Source: Sphaerisporangium sp040683095
GTDB taxonomy: Bacteria > Actinomycetota > Actinomycetes > Streptosporangiales > Streptosporangiaceae
NCBI RefSeq assembly: GCF_040683095.1
Contig: NZ_JBFBCI010000046.1
Location: 1-64,000 of the forward strand
Direction: 5' to 3'
Length of the DNA: 64,000 bases
The notes beneath the pieces were generated by a model. It was not told the DNA's origin, ran no database searches, and was given only the letters and a program-made list of their open reading frames with translations. This document shows, piece by piece, positions 44,351 to 53,485 of this stretch. The translations under genes and the position numbers were made by a program. Position 1 is the stretch's first letter. The number at the start of each line of letters is the position of its first letter.

Positions 44351-44533
44351 GCTCGGCACTCTACGACGCTCCGCTCCCGAGATCCGCCCCCCGGCGTACC
44401 AGGTGGGGCCAAAACTCATGCGTGATCAAGGCGTCCACGATCGCCAAGTGGGGCCGATATCCACGCGAACCGACGCCTCCGAAGATCACCGCGCTACCCG
44501 GTCCATGTGCTGCCCGTTAACGGAGGCCCGAGT

Positions 44534-44770
44534 TCACCGCCGGCTCCCTGCCCGAGACGACCGATGAGGGTCGGTACGTACGTGCGAACGCACCCCTTGC
44601 AGGCCGAACAGGATGAGCAGTTCCAGGCTCGGTCGGCGCTGCCCGCTCTCCAGCCGGGACAGGGTGCTCTCCGACACGCCGGTCGTCGCCGCTAGAGCGG
44701 TAAGGGTGATGCCGCGATCACGACGCAGCACACGAAGCCGCGGCCCCACAGAGTCAAGCACCTCGTCCAT
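44534..44770 (-). pseudogene. XRE regulator truncated after its DNA-binding domain
   Basis: From ATG 44770 the frame encodes MDEVLDSVGPRLRVLRRDRG, then ITLTALAATTGVSESTLSRLES and GQRRPSLELL. This is the helix-turn-helix of the XRE-cupin regulators of about 190 aa. The sequence then leaves the family (ILFGLQGVRSHVRTDP) and stops; the sensor cupin half is gone. It may still bind DNA. It is divergent from the methyltransferase gene and shares a 100-bp promoter region with it. Confidence 0.7.
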
Positions 44771-44790
44771 TTCGTGGTCCACGAGGCCAT

Positions 44791-44807
44791 CTTGCCAGAA
44801 TGGCAAG
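44791..44807. promoter_or_regulatory. Candidate operator of the truncated XRE regulator
   Basis: CTTGCCAGAATGGCAAG is a perfect 7-bp inverted repeat with a 3-bp spacer. It lies 20 bp upstream of the regulator start and 63 bp before the divergent methyltransferase. Operators of XRE-cupin regulators are often short palindromes with TTGCCA-like arms. Confidence 0.55.
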
Positions 44808-44870
44808 TTTGCGTGCCAAACCGCGGCGAGCCTGGTCAGACTGTGCGCGTACCGACACAAGGAGTCTTAA

Positions 44871-45497
44871 ATGAGCACCACCGATCCGGTCGCGTTCTGG
44901 GACGGCGTCTACGCGGCCCGGCCGGCAGCCGGCGACCCGCAGCCGAATGCCCGCCTCACCGAGACGGTGACGGGCCTGCCGCCCGGTGACGCGTTGGACC
45001 TCGGATGCGGCGACGGCGGCGACGCGCTGTGGCTCGCCCGCCAGGGGTGGCACGTCACCGCCGCCGACATCTCGGCCGTGGCGGTCGAGCGGCTCACCGC
45101 CCTCGCCCGCTCACACGGCCTGGGCGACCGCGTCACCACCGTGCGGCACGACTTGCGCACGTCTTTCCCGCACGGCGGATTCGACCTGATCTGCGCCCAC
45201 TACCTGCACACCCCCTTTGACCTGGACCGGACAACCGTCCTGCGCGCGGCCGCGCACGCACTGCGCCCGGGCGGGCGGCTGCTGGTCGTCGACCACGGCT
45301 CGACCGCGCCGTGGTCATGGAACCAGGATCCCGACATCCGGTACCCGAGCCCGCGGGAAGTCGCCACTGGTATCGATCTGGACCCGGCGACATGGACGGT
45401 CGAGCGGGCCGACGCACCCCGCCGGATCGCGACCGGACCGGGCGGGCGTACCGCTGAGGTCACCGACCACGTCCTCCTCATCCGCCGCACCGCCTGA
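44871..45497 (+). CDS. Class I SAM-dependent methyltransferase
   Basis: 208 aa from ATG 44871, with AAGGAG 6 nt upstream. Motif I DALDLGCGDGGDALWLARQG and motif II/III AADISAVAVERL are intact, followed by HALRPGGRLLVVDHGS. It resembles the tellurite-resistance/thiopurine-type small methyltransferases that actinobacteria keep beside an XRE-cupin regulator. Substrate is unknown. The DinB-family gene follows 42 bp later on the same strand. Confidence 0.88.
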   Translation: MSTTDPVAFWDGVYAARPAAGDPQPNARLTETVTGLPPGDALDLGCGDGGDALWLARQGWHVTAADISAVAVERLTALARSHGLGDRVTTVRHDLRTSFPHGGFDLICAHYLHTPFDLDRTTVLRAAAHALRPGGRLLVVDHGSTAPWSWNQDPDIRYPSPREVATGIDLDPATWTVERADAPRRIATGPGGRTAEVTDHVLLIRRTA

Positions 45498-45539
45498 CCC
45501 GGCGGCCGACGCCGCCCCCAACGAAGGAAGAAGACCGCT

Positions 45540-46040
45540 GTGCCCAGCAGCACGCGCCGCAACCGCCGCCGCGACACCCCGCCGCCCCGGACCGGAAGCA
45601 GCGAGACCGAGGTCCTGCGCGGATTCCTCGACTACCTCCGGACCTCGATCGCCGCGAAGGTCGACGGCGCCCCCGAACCACAGGTGCGAACAGCCGCAGT
45701 GCCGTCGGGCACGAACCTGCTCGGCCTGCTCAAACACCTGACTTTCGTCGAGCGCTCGACGTTTCTCGGGGACGCCGTCACCGACTGGCAAACGACGTTC
45801 CAGGCCGCACCGGCGGACAGCGTGGCCGATGTCGTCGCCCGCTACCGAGAGACGGTCGAGCGTGCGAACGAAGTGCTCGACCGGTGCGCCGATCTCGGCG
45901 CACCGGTCCCCCGACCGGCGCAGGGCCGCCCCGCTCCCAGCGTCCGCTGGGCACTCGCCCACATGATCGAGGAGACCGGCCGCCACGCGGGCCACGCGGA
46001 CATCCTCCGCGAACTGATCGACAGCTCGACCGGCCGCTGA
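45540..46040 (+). CDS. DinB/DUF664 family protein
   Basis: 166 aa from GTG 45540. The four-helix DinB fold shows in ETEVLRGFLDYLRTSIAAK, then LLGLLKHLTFVERSTFLGD and RWALAHMIEETGRHAGHADI. His residues in KHL and HAGHAD are the usual metal ligands. Some relatives are thiol-dependent transferases using mycothiol or bacillithiol. It is probably co-transcribed with the methyltransferase. Confidence 0.85.
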   Translation: MPSSTRRNRRRDTPPPRTGSSETEVLRGFLDYLRTSIAAKVDGAPEPQVRTAAVPSGTNLLGLLKHLTFVERSTFLGDAVTDWQTTFQAAPADSVADVVARYRETVERANEVLDRCADLGAPVPRPAQGRPAPSVRWALAHMIEETGRHAGHADILRELIDSSTGR

Positions 46041-46173
46041 CTCCGCGGGCTCCCTCCGCGGCGAAGGAGTCCGCGAGGGAGGCGTCAGTGGCGGTGGGTC
46101 GCGACGGGGTGGTGGGGGTCGGCGGGGTGTTCGTAGCCGGGGTGCCTGTGCCGGGGCCTGTGCGGGAGCCGCG

Positions 46174-46998
46174 TCAGGGCAGGGGGCGCAGCGGGATCCG
46201 GTAGTCGAGGATCGCCCGGTCGCCCGGGATCACGATCGGGTCGGCGACCTCGACCGCCCGCCCGGCCGCGTACATCACCCGGGTGATCGCGAACACCGGG
46301 ACGCCCTGCGCGATCCGCAGCGTCCGCGCCTCCGACGGGGTGGGCATGCGCGTCGCCACCGACTCGGTGATGTCGTCCACCTCGATGCCGAGCGTGCGCA
46401 ACTGGTTGATCGTCCCGCCGGGCCACGGCTCGTTCTTCGGGTCGGCCACCGGCGTGCCCTCGACGTCGGCCGCCAGCAGGCACGGCCGCGCCACCTGGGA
46501 CGGCACGCCCGCCGCGTAGAAGACGAAGTGCCGTTCGAGGACGCGCGTCCCGGGCGCGACGCCGAACAGGCCCGCCAGCCGCTCGTCGGCGTCGATCCAC
46601 CGGTAGGCGGTGTCGAGGCGGTACTGCTCCCAGGTGATGCCCTGGTCGCGGGTGAAGGAGGTCTGCCGGACCGCCTGCGGCCCGAGGTCGGCGAGGTAGC
46701 GCTGGGAGGAGATGCGGCGCACGAGAGGCCGCTCGCGCACCCAGGTGCCGCCGCGCCCGCGGGTCTCGACCAGGCCCGCGTTCTTCAGGGCGTCGATCGC
46801 CTGCCGGACGACGATCTCGGACACGCCGTACTGCCGGGCGAGGTCTGCGTGCCGGGGAAGGCGGGCGCCCGGTGGCAGGCCACCGTCGAGGATCGCGCCA
46901 CGCAGTTCGGCCGCGATGTGCTCGTAGGCGTGGCCAGACACGTGCCTGCGTTCCGATCTGCCGGGGGTTCCAGATGGGGTCACCTGGTTGACACGCAC
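46174..46998 (-). CDS. GntR-family regulator with UTRA domain
   Basis: 274 aa. The winged helix (about 24-90) reads YEHIAAELRGAILDGGLPPG, then LARQYGVSEIVVRQAIDALK and the wing RGGTWVRE. The UTRA ligand domain follows (RVLERHFVFYAAGVPSQVA; RTLRIAQGVPVFAITRVMYA). It is divergent from two small genes at 47059 and 47538. In actinomycetes this gene set recurs in chromosomes and in integrative elements, where such GntR proteins repress transfer genes. No other transfer gene is seen here. Confidence 0.88.
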   Translation of the reverse strand: MRVNQVTPSGTPGRSERRHVSGHAYEHIAAELRGAILDGGLPPGARLPRHADLARQYGVSEIVVRQAIDALKNAGLVETRGRGGTWVRERPLVRRISSQRYLADLGPQAVRQTSFTRDQGITWEQYRLDTAYRWIDADERLAGLFGVAPGTRVLERHFVFYAAGVPSQVARPCLLAADVEGTPVADPKNEPWPGGTINQLRTLGIEVDDITESVATRMPTPSEARTLRIAQGVPVFAITRVMYAAGRAVEVADPIVIPGDRAILDYRIPLRPLP

Positions 46999-47058
46999 CT
47001 TATCGTCTCGCCATTGTCGTATATGTCAACCGATTGCTGTAGCCGCTAAGGGGTCTGG

Positions 47059-47541
47059 ATGGCCGGGGTTCTCCCCTATCTCACCGCCTGCCGCGCCCGC
47101 CTCTTCCGCACCCGCGCCCCCGTGCCGTGCGCACCGGCCCCGGCGGCGCGGCCCGCCCCGGAGCCGCCGGGCTGGTGCGGGTACGCACCTGAAGCACCAG
47201 AAATGCCAGAAGTGCCCGCCTCCGCGGACACCCCCTCCCCCTCCGCCCCTTCCACGGACGCCCCCACTCCCGCCGTCCCCTCCACGGACGCCCCCACTCC
47301 CGCCGTCCTCTCCACGGACGCCCCCACTCCCGGCGCCCTCTCTGCGGACGGCCCCTGCCGGGACGACGAGACCGCCGCCGAGCTCGAGGCGCTGCGGACC
47401 GCCCACCCCGGCTGGCGCGTGTGGTCCTCAGGCCGCACCTGGTACGCCTGCGGCCCCTGGCTGGAGGCCCGGCTCGTCCACGCCCCCACCCCCGAGCGGC
47501 TCTCGGCGCTGATCGCCCTGCGCATGGAGGGCGGCCGGTGA
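47059..47541 (+). CDS. Hypothetical protein with Pro/Ala-rich repeats
   Basis: 160 aa from ATG 47059. The middle (about 63-95) carries three tandem 10-residue units STDAPTPAVP, STDAPTPAVL, STDAPTPGAL, followed by a folded C-terminal motif of about 60 residues (LEALRTAHPGWRVWSSGRTW, then YACGPWLEARLVHAPTPERL). That C-terminal motif is common in small actinobacterial proteins encoded beside GntR regulators; no function is known. It overlaps the next gene by four bases (GTGA). Confidence 0.7.
   Translation: MAGVLPYLTACRARLFRTRAPVPCAPAPAARPAPEPPGWCGYAPEAPEMPEVPASADTPSPSAPSTDAPTPAVPSTDAPTPAVLSTDAPTPGALSADGPCRDDETAAELEALRTAHPGWRVWSSGRTWYACGPWLEARLVHAPTPERLSALIALRMEGGR
47249..47340 (+). repeat. Three 30-bp tandem repeats in the coding sequence
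   Basis: The unit CTCCACGGACGCCCCCACTC with a short remainder occurs three times in a row and encodes the STDAPTPAV repeats. The first two copies are nearly identical; the third has a few changes at its end. Confidence 0.75.
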
Positions 47542-47834
47542 CGGCGCTGACCGCGTCCTCGGGGCACGCCGACCACGGCCCGCACGTCCCCAAACCGCGC
47601 GACGGCTGCCGGCGCATCGTCTGGCACCCGCCCATGAACGCGGAGACCCGGCCCCGCATCCTGCGGTGGACGTGCGAGTGCCGGACACGGGTCTACTACC
47701 TGGTGGTGGGCGGCGGCCGCGCGTACGTCCGGCGCGCGGACAAGCAGTCCGGCGTGGACCACGAGACCGCGCGCATGCGTCACCGCGAGGCGGACCGGCT
47801 CTGGATGGAGATCCTGCTCGGCCTCGCCCGGTGA
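47538..47834 (+). CDS. Small hypothetical protein of the GntR-linked pair
   Basis: 98 aa from GTG 47538, overlapping the stop of the gene before it. It contains CRRIVWHPPMNAETRPRILR, then WTCECRTRVYYLVVGGGRAY and a helical end (RMRHREADRLWMEILLGLA). The paired Cys in TCEC and the upstream Cys hint at a metal site, but this is not certain. I do not recognise a named family. Confidence 0.7.
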   Translation: MTALTASSGHADHGPHVPKPRDGCRRIVWHPPMNAETRPRILRWTCECRTRVYYLVVGGGRAYVRRADKQSGVDHETARMRHREADRLWMEILLGLAR

Positions 47835-47875
47835 ACGGATCCCGCCGGACGCGGCCCGCCCGGTGACGGGACCCC

Positions 47876-49306
47876 TCAGGTGAGGGCCTTCAGCTCCTCC
47901 AGCGCGTCGTGCAGGTAGGTCGTGAGGGACCAGACGTCGGGCACCATCGCCCGGTCGGCGACGATGCCCACGTCGATCCGCCCGTCGTAGGAGAACGCGG
48001 TGACGTTGATCCCCCCGCTGGCGTCGGTGACGACCGAGACGGGGTACTGCGCGAGCAGCCGCCGCCCGCACACGTACAGCGGGATCTGCGGGCCCGGCAC
48101 GTTGGAGACCATCAGGTTGATCGCCGGGGTGGTCTGCGCGGCCAGGCCGAAGGCCGCGCGGTGGGCGAGCCCGGTCAGCGCCGCGGGCATGCTCTCGCTG
48201 AGGGTGCGCAGCCAGCGGGCGGGCGCCAGGTTGAAGCGGTCCTTGATGCGGCCCATCGCCTCGTGCACGGCCTCCAGGCGCTCGCGCGGGCCCTCGATCT
48301 GCGTGTCCAGCGAGGTGATCATGAGGGTGACCTGGTTGCCCGGGGCCCGCGCGTCCTCGCGCAGCGAGAACGGCACTCCGGCCACCAGCGGCTCGGCGGG
48401 CAGCGCGTCGTGGTCGATCAGCCAGCGGCGCACCGCCGTCGCCACCAGCGTCATCACCACGTCGTTGACCGTGTACCCGAAGGCGTTCTTGACCCGCTTC
48501 ACCTCGTCCAGCGGCAGTTCGGTGAAGGCGAAGCGCCGGTGCGGGGACACCGGGCAGTTGAACGGGGTGCGCGGCACCGCGAGCCTCGGCAGCCCCGGCA
48601 CCTCCTCCCCCGCGCCCCGGCCGATCCACCGGGTCAGCCGCCGGGTCGCCCGGGACACCGGCACCGCGCCGGGCAGCCGGGAGATGATCGGGATCTCGTC
48701 CAGGTGCGGCACCGCCTCGACCAGGAACCGCAGCAGGTACGCGGGGTTGGCGACCAGCCTGCCCGCCGTCCTGGCGATCATCTCGGCCGTCTCGGGGGCG
48801 CGGTCGGGCTCGGCGGGGTGGTCGGGCTCGCGGCGCGGCGGGTGGGGCTCGATGTCCATGAACGCCGCCAGCACGTCGGCGCCGCCCATGCCGTCGATGG
48901 CCGCGTGGTGCATCTTGACGTAGAGCGCGGTACGTCCGCCCGCCAGGCCGTGGATCAGGTACATCTCCCACAGCGGGTGGCGCCGGTCCAGCCGCCGCGC
49001 GTGCAGCCGGGCGACTTGCGCGGCGAGCTGCCGGTCGCTGCCCGGCGCCGGCAGGCCGATCTCCCGCACGTGGTAGTCCAGGTCGAGGGCCTCGTCCTGC
49101 GCCCAGTACGGGTGGTCGAGGCCGAGCGGCACCTGTACCAGCCGCTGCCGCAGCGGCGCGACCAGCGCCGAGCGTTCCTCGACGAGCTTGAGCAGGTCGT
49201 CGCGCGCCACGTCGCCGTCGAGGATCGACAGCCCCGCGACGTTGGCGACGTTCGTGTCGCTCTCGAAGTTGAGGAACTGCGCGTCGAGCGCGCTGAGCTG
49301 CCGCAC
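47876..49306 (-). CDS. Wax ester synthase / diacylglycerol acyltransferase (WS/DGAT)
   Basis: 476 aa. The catalytic motif HHAAIDGMGGADVL (HHxxxDG) is intact, and the start MRQLSALDAQFLNFES is the family norm. The C-terminal NLMVSNVPGPQIPLYVCGRR is also conserved. It esterifies diacylglycerol or long-chain alcohols with acyl-CoA at the membrane or lipid-body surface, for storage lipid. It is a single gene. Confidence 0.9.
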   Translation of the reverse strand: MRQLSALDAQFLNFESDTNVANVAGLSILDGDVARDDLLKLVEERSALVAPLRQRLVQVPLGLDHPYWAQDEALDLDYHVREIGLPAPGSDRQLAAQVARLHARRLDRRHPLWEMYLIHGLAGGRTALYVKMHHAAIDGMGGADVLAAFMDIEPHPPRREPDHPAEPDRAPETAEMIARTAGRLVANPAYLLRFLVEAVPHLDEIPIISRLPGAVPVSRATRRLTRWIGRGAGEEVPGLPRLAVPRTPFNCPVSPHRRFAFTELPLDEVKRVKNAFGYTVNDVVMTLVATAVRRWLIDHDALPAEPLVAGVPFSLREDARAPGNQVTLMITSLDTQIEGPRERLEAVHEAMGRIKDRFNLAPARWLRTLSESMPAALTGLAHRAAFGLAAQTTPAINLMVSNVPGPQIPLYVCGRRLLAQYPVSVVTDASGGINVTAFSYDGRIDVGIVADRAMVPDVWSLTTYLHDALEELKALT

Positions 49307-49421
49307 CGCCGACCTCCTGACCCTCGGGACCCGTCTCCGTTCTACCTCCCCGCTCCGGCGGGTCCGACGCCGGGTGCCGGAGCGACGGGAGGCGATGGGC
49401 GGCGGCCCTGACGGCGAACGG

Positions 49422-50225
49422 TCAGACCCGGGCGGCGGCGAACTGGCCCGGCCTGCGGCCTTCCCCGGCGGGGCCCCGGTAGCACTGGGCGATGTCCAGC
49501 CAGTGGTCGGCCACGTCGCCGGTGGCGACGATCGAGAGGTCGTCGCGGTGACGGCGGCGGGTCGCGAGCAGGCAGAAGTCGGCGGCCGGACCGGTGATGC
49601 GCTGCGAGGCGTCCTCGGGACCGAACGCCCACAGCTCTCCCGACGGGGCGACGAGCTCGAAGCGGAACTCCTCGGCGGGCGGCGTGAGACCGCGGGACAG
49701 GTACCCGAAGTCCCTGGTCAGGACCGCGAAGACCACCAGGTGCTTGATGCGGTCGGTGAACGTGCGCTCGATGCCGAGGGCGTCCAGGATGTCCTGGCCG
49801 TGGGCGAACTGCTCCATGATGCCCGCGCAGGCCAGGATGATCGGCGGCAGCGGGTTGACCAGCCACGGCACGATCTGGCCGGCCGGAACGGCGGCGAGCG
49901 CGTCGACGACGTCCTTGCGCTCGCCGCGCCACTTGGCGAGCAGCGACTCGATGGTGTCGTTGGCGAACAGGCCGAGGGCCGCGTTGACGGCGCCGTTGAA
50001 GTCCTTCTCGGCGCCCGCGACCAGGGTCTTGAACGTCTCGGCGTCGGACGCGGCGGTCCGGGCGAGGCCGAAGATGAAGGTCAGGTGGCCGATCTGGTTC
50101 GCGATGGTCCATCCGGGTGCGGGGGTGGGCAGATCCCACTGTGAGGGCTGGAGGCCGGCGACCACGCGGTCGAGCTCCTCGCCCTCAACGGTAAGCGCCT
50201 GCAGCACTTCATCCAGCTCGCTCAC
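49422..50225 (-). CDS. TIGR03084-family protein (mycothiol-dependent maleylpyruvate isomerase-like)
   Basis: 267 aa. N-terminal DinB-like helices (LTVEGEELDRVVAGLQPSQW, then TIANQIGHLTFIFG with a ligand His) are followed by EQFAHGQDILDALGIERTFT, giving the His ligands expected for a metal. The C-terminal half (FRFELVAPSGELWAFGP) has the SCP2/wHTH-like part. TIGR03084 proteins are actinobacterial and of unknown role. It is the last gene left of the 50.2-50.6 kb gap. Confidence 0.8.
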   Translation of the reverse strand: MSELDEVLQALTVEGEELDRVVAGLQPSQWDLPTPAPGWTIANQIGHLTFIFGLARTAASDAETFKTLVAGAEKDFNGAVNAALGLFANDTIESLLAKWRGERKDVVDALAAVPAGQIVPWLVNPLPPIILACAGIMEQFAHGQDILDALGIERTFTDRIKHLVVFAVLTRDFGYLSRGLTPPAEEFRFELVAPSGELWAFGPEDASQRITGPAADFCLLATRRRHRDDLSIVATGDVADHWLDIAQCYRGPAGEGRRPGQFAAARV

Positions 50226-50636
50226 GCGTCTGTCCTCTCACTGAAAAGCCTTGGATTACGGGGATATCGGCGGCGCCGGGAACACCGGGGACACGTGTCC
50301 ACACGTTCATACGGACGCGTCACACCAGGCCAGAGACAGTACGGCAATTCTTATAAATGCGACCGTAACGGCATTCAATTGTTTTGAGTTCTCAACTCAA
50401 GCATGCATCACGAAAATTCGGGCGTCTTCTCCGTGTGTGCTTCTTGGGCCCGCATTTCGCGATATCGGCGACGCGAATCGCGCGGACCGGCTATACCGGC
50501 GCTCCGCGCCGCGCGTCGTCCCCGGACGGCGGGGGCGCGGCGGCGGAGCACCGGGTCATGTGCGTCGCCGGCGCGCTGCCCGCCGGCAGCGCGAGCCAGG
50601 GGTTCACGCGGGCGGAGCGGGAGGACATGACGTCGC
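50226..50636. promoter_or_regulatory. Intergenic region with a perfect palindrome
   Basis: 411 bp. TTGAGTT-CTC-AACTCAA at 50384-50400 is a perfect 7-bp inverted repeat in a locally AT-rich patch, which also holds a TATAAATGC box at about 50353. It lies upstream of the TIGR03084 gene and may bind a TetR- or MarR-type repressor. No gene is supported here. Confidence 0.5.
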
Positions 50637-51815
50637 TCAGCTCTCCCCAGCGGGGGACGCGCCCTGCGCGCGGACGGCAGCGGGGACGGCGGGGACGGCG
50701 GCGGGAGCCTGGGCGGACGCGGAACCGGAGGGCGCCGATTCCGCAGTGACCGGGACGATCGGGATCCAGGAGCCGATGCGGCGGGCCGCCGCCATGCTCG
50801 CCCACGAGGTGAGCTCGACCAGTGCCAGGTCGCCGGGCGTCCCGGCGCGGAAGTCGGCGATCAGCGCGTCGTCGATCTGGTACGACGCCATCGCGGTCAG
50901 CAGCGCCAGCCGTCCGGCCGGGCGCAGGGCCTCGGGGAGCGCGGACGCGGCGTCCGCCACCCAGGCGCGGCTCGGCCCGGTCGGCTCGCCGTCCCAGGCG
51001 GCCAGCCGCGTGATGACCAGCTCGCGCACCGGGACCGGAACCGCGCGAGCGCCCCCCGCGTCGATGGCGGCGGCGGCCCGGGCGAACGCGGCGGCGAGGT
51101 TCGCCGAGCCCTCCGCCCAGGCCAGGTCCGCGGGCAGGGGGGCCTCGGGCAGCAGGCCGAGCGAGGCGCCCGGTTCGCCGCCGCGGCGGGCGTACGTCCG
51201 CATGATCCGGCCGAACAGCCGCAGCAGCAGGCCGCGCGCGCCGGTGGGCACCTCGGCGGGCAGCGGCGACTCGGTGAGGAATATGTTGACCATGCGGTTG
51301 AGGTACTGGAACGTCACCGCCACCGCCGCCAGCTCCCGCAGTCGCTCGGGCGGCAGCGGCGATTCGTGCCGCGCCGCCGTGTCGCGCGTCCCACTCGCCA
51401 GCGCCCACGACGCCACCCGGCGCACCGCCGGGTCGTCGATGTCGTCGACGCGGCCGGCCGCGATCAGCGCGGCGTGGCCGCCGGGCGCGAGGCCGTCCAT
51501 AGTGGCCTGGTGCACGTCGACGCAGTAGGGGCAGGCGTTGCCGCGCGACACGGCGGTCGCGACCGCCTCCTTCAGCGGCCTGCCGGTCGCCCCGGCCGCG
51601 AGGAGGGATTCTCGCAGCATCAACCACGATGCCGCGAGGGTGACGGGAGCGGGCGAGTGCAGGAGCATCGGCGGCGCCAGCATGCCGAAGTCTCGCTCCA
51701 CCTGCGCGTATACCTTCGCGACGAGGTCCGGCGCGGTACGGTGACGTACCACGGATACGTGCCGGACGTGGGACAGCGTCCCCGGCAGCGTCGCACGGCT
51801 GAGCATCCTGCCCAT
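50637..51815 (-). CDS. AhpD/carboxymuconolactone decarboxylase-like protein
   Basis: 392 aa. Residues about 75-120 carry the AhpD-like redox motif AVSRGNACPYCVDVHQATMD (CxxC plus downstream His). The rest is helical with a second, weaker repeat of the fold (LAWAEGSANLAAAFARAAA). Proteins of this form reduce peroxides or act as decarboxylase-like enzymes. It is 14 bp downstream of the GMC oxidoreductase on the same strand and so belongs to that operon. Confidence 0.75.
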   Translation of the reverse strand: MGRMLSRATLPGTLSHVRHVSVVRHRTAPDLVAKVYAQVERDFGMLAPPMLLHSPAPVTLAASWLMLRESLLAAGATGRPLKEAVATAVSRGNACPYCVDVHQATMDGLAPGGHAALIAAGRVDDIDDPAVRRVASWALASGTRDTAARHESPLPPERLRELAAVAVTFQYLNRMVNIFLTESPLPAEVPTGARGLLLRLFGRIMRTYARRGGEPGASLGLLPEAPLPADLAWAEGSANLAAAFARAAAAIDAGGARAVPVPVRELVITRLAAWDGEPTGPSRAWVADAASALPEALRPAGRLALLTAMASYQIDDALIADFRAGTPGDLALVELTSWASMAAARRIGSWIPIVPVTAESAPSGSASAQAPAAVPAVPAAVRAQGASPAGES

Positions 51816-51829
51816 CGCCCGCTCCCTCC

Positions 51830-53485
51830 TTACCGGCGTGACAGGCTCGTGATCAGCGGAGCGACGCCACGCCGTCCGCTGGTCGAGCCGTCAGGGGCCG
51901 GAGCTCCGTAGGTGACCTCGACGCCCCGCTCTTGGGCGGCCGCGACGATGCCGGGGATTGCGCGCTCGGCCAGCGCCGAGATGGTCATCGCCGGGTTGAC
52001 GGTGAGCGCGCCCGGGACGGCGGACCCGTCGGTGACGAAGATGCCCGGGTGCCCGCGCAGCTCGTTGCGGTCGTCCAGCGCCGAGGTGTGCGGGTCGTCG
52101 CCGATGCGGCACGAGGCCAGCGGGTGGACGGTGTACGCGCCGACCACGTCGTTGGTCCAGGCGGCGACCTCGGCGAGGCCGTCGCGCTCCAGGATGTCCT
52201 TGACCTCGGCGTCCGCCAGCGCCCACGCCCGCAGGGTCTGCGGGGTCGGGTCGTACTTGAGGCGGCCGACGCCGAGCATCTGCTGGCTGAGGCGGTCGGC
52301 GTTGCCCTTGGCGGGCGGCGGGCCGAAGACGCCCTCATTGTTGTCCTCGATCATCTGGAAGATGATCAGCCAGGAGCGCCAGCGCCTGAGGACCTCCTTC
52401 TTGTCGACCCCGAACCAGCTCGGGCCGAGCGCGCCGGGCACCTGGGCGAGGATCGTCCCGAGGCCGGGCGGGAAGTAGAGCTGCTCCAGCGAGAACCGCT
52501 CGAACTCCGGCAGCGAGCCGTCGAGCCGGTCCCAGTTGGCGACGACCGGGCCCTTGCCGATCTGGTTGGCCTCGTAGGCCAGGCCGTTCTCGCGCTCCAG
52601 GCCGAGCACCTCGCGCACCTTGTCCTCGTTGAGGATCGCGGTGTTCAGACGCTCGCCGTTGCCGGAGAAGTAGCGGCCGACGGCGTGCGGCATGGTGCCG
52701 AGCGTGGCCTCGCTGCGCTGGAGGATGACGGGGGTGGCGCCGGCGCCGGCCGCCAGCACGATGATCTTGGCGTCGATCGTGCCGCCCTCGCCGCGGAGAC
52801 GGTAGTCCTCGTCGTCCATGATGTCGTAGTGCACGCGGTAGCCGCCGTCGTCGGTGCGCGAGATGTGCTGCACCTCGTGCAGCGGGCGGATCTCGGCGCC
52901 GTGCGCGATCGCCGCGGGCAGGTAGTTGAGCAGCAGCGACTGCTTGGCGTCGAAGTGGCAGCCGGCCATCATCCAGTTGCAGTTGGTGCACAGGCTGCGG
53001 TCGACGGCCGCCGGGACCGGGTTGGCGGTGCGCCCGGCGTGGTCGCAGGCCGCGGCCCACAGCCCGCCGGCGTAGGTCACGTCCTCCCAGTTCTGCTGGG
53101 TGATCGGGATGGACTCGGCCACCCGGTCGTACCACGGGTCGAGGGTGTCACGATTGACGGACGCCGGCCACATGCGGCGGCCGATGCTGCCGTGCCGTTC
53201 GAAGACGAACCGGGGCGCGCGGGGCATCGCGGCGAAGTAGACGACGCTGCCGCCGCCGACGCAGTTGCCGCCGAGGATGCTCATGCCGTCGCCGACGGTG
53301 AAGTCGAAGGCCCGCGTGTAGGACGAGCCGAGCTTGAAGTCGTGGTCGAAGTCCTTGCCCGTGAGCCACGGGCCGCGTTCGAGCACCATCACCTTCGCGC
53401 CTCCGGCCGCGAGGTGGTAAGCCGCGATCGCGCCGCCGAAGCCACTTCCGACCACGAGGACGTCGGTGCGTTCCGTGCTGGTCAT
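51830..53485 (-). CDS. GMC-family FAD oxidoreductase
   Basis: 551 aa from ATG 53485, overlapping the stop of the DUF5987 gene (ATGA). The FAD-binding start is DVLVVGSGFGGAIAAYHLAA; GGNCVGGGSVVYFAAMPRAP is the second flavin motif. The end HPLASCRIGDDPHTSALDDR and VTDGSAVPGALTVNPAMTIS carries the GMC active-site His-Asn region. Cholesterol-oxidase-like relatives oxidise alcohols. With DUF5987 as a possible small subunit it may act in tailoring the enediyne product, but that link rests only on proximity. Confidence 0.85.
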   Translation of the reverse strand: MTSTERTDVLVVGSGFGGAIAAYHLAAGGAKVMVLERGPWLTGKDFDHDFKLGSSYTRAFDFTVGDGMSILGGNCVGGGSVVYFAAMPRAPRFVFERHGSIGRRMWPASVNRDTLDPWYDRVAESIPITQQNWEDVTYAGGLWAAACDHAGRTANPVPAAVDRSLCTNCNWMMAGCHFDAKQSLLLNYLPAAIAHGAEIRPLHEVQHISRTDDGGYRVHYDIMDDEDYRLRGEGGTIDAKIIVLAAGAGATPVILQRSEATLGTMPHAVGRYFSGNGERLNTAILNEDKVREVLGLERENGLAYEANQIGKGPVVANWDRLDGSLPEFERFSLEQLYFPPGLGTILAQVPGALGPSWFGVDKKEVLRRWRSWLIIFQMIEDNNEGVFGPPPAKGNADRLSQQMLGVGRLKYDPTPQTLRAWALADAEVKDILERDGLAEVAAWTNDVVGAYTVHPLASCRIGDDPHTSALDDRNELRGHPGIFVTDGSAVPGALTVNPAMTISALAERAIPGIVAAAQERGVEVTYGAPAPDGSTSGRRGVAPLITSLSRR

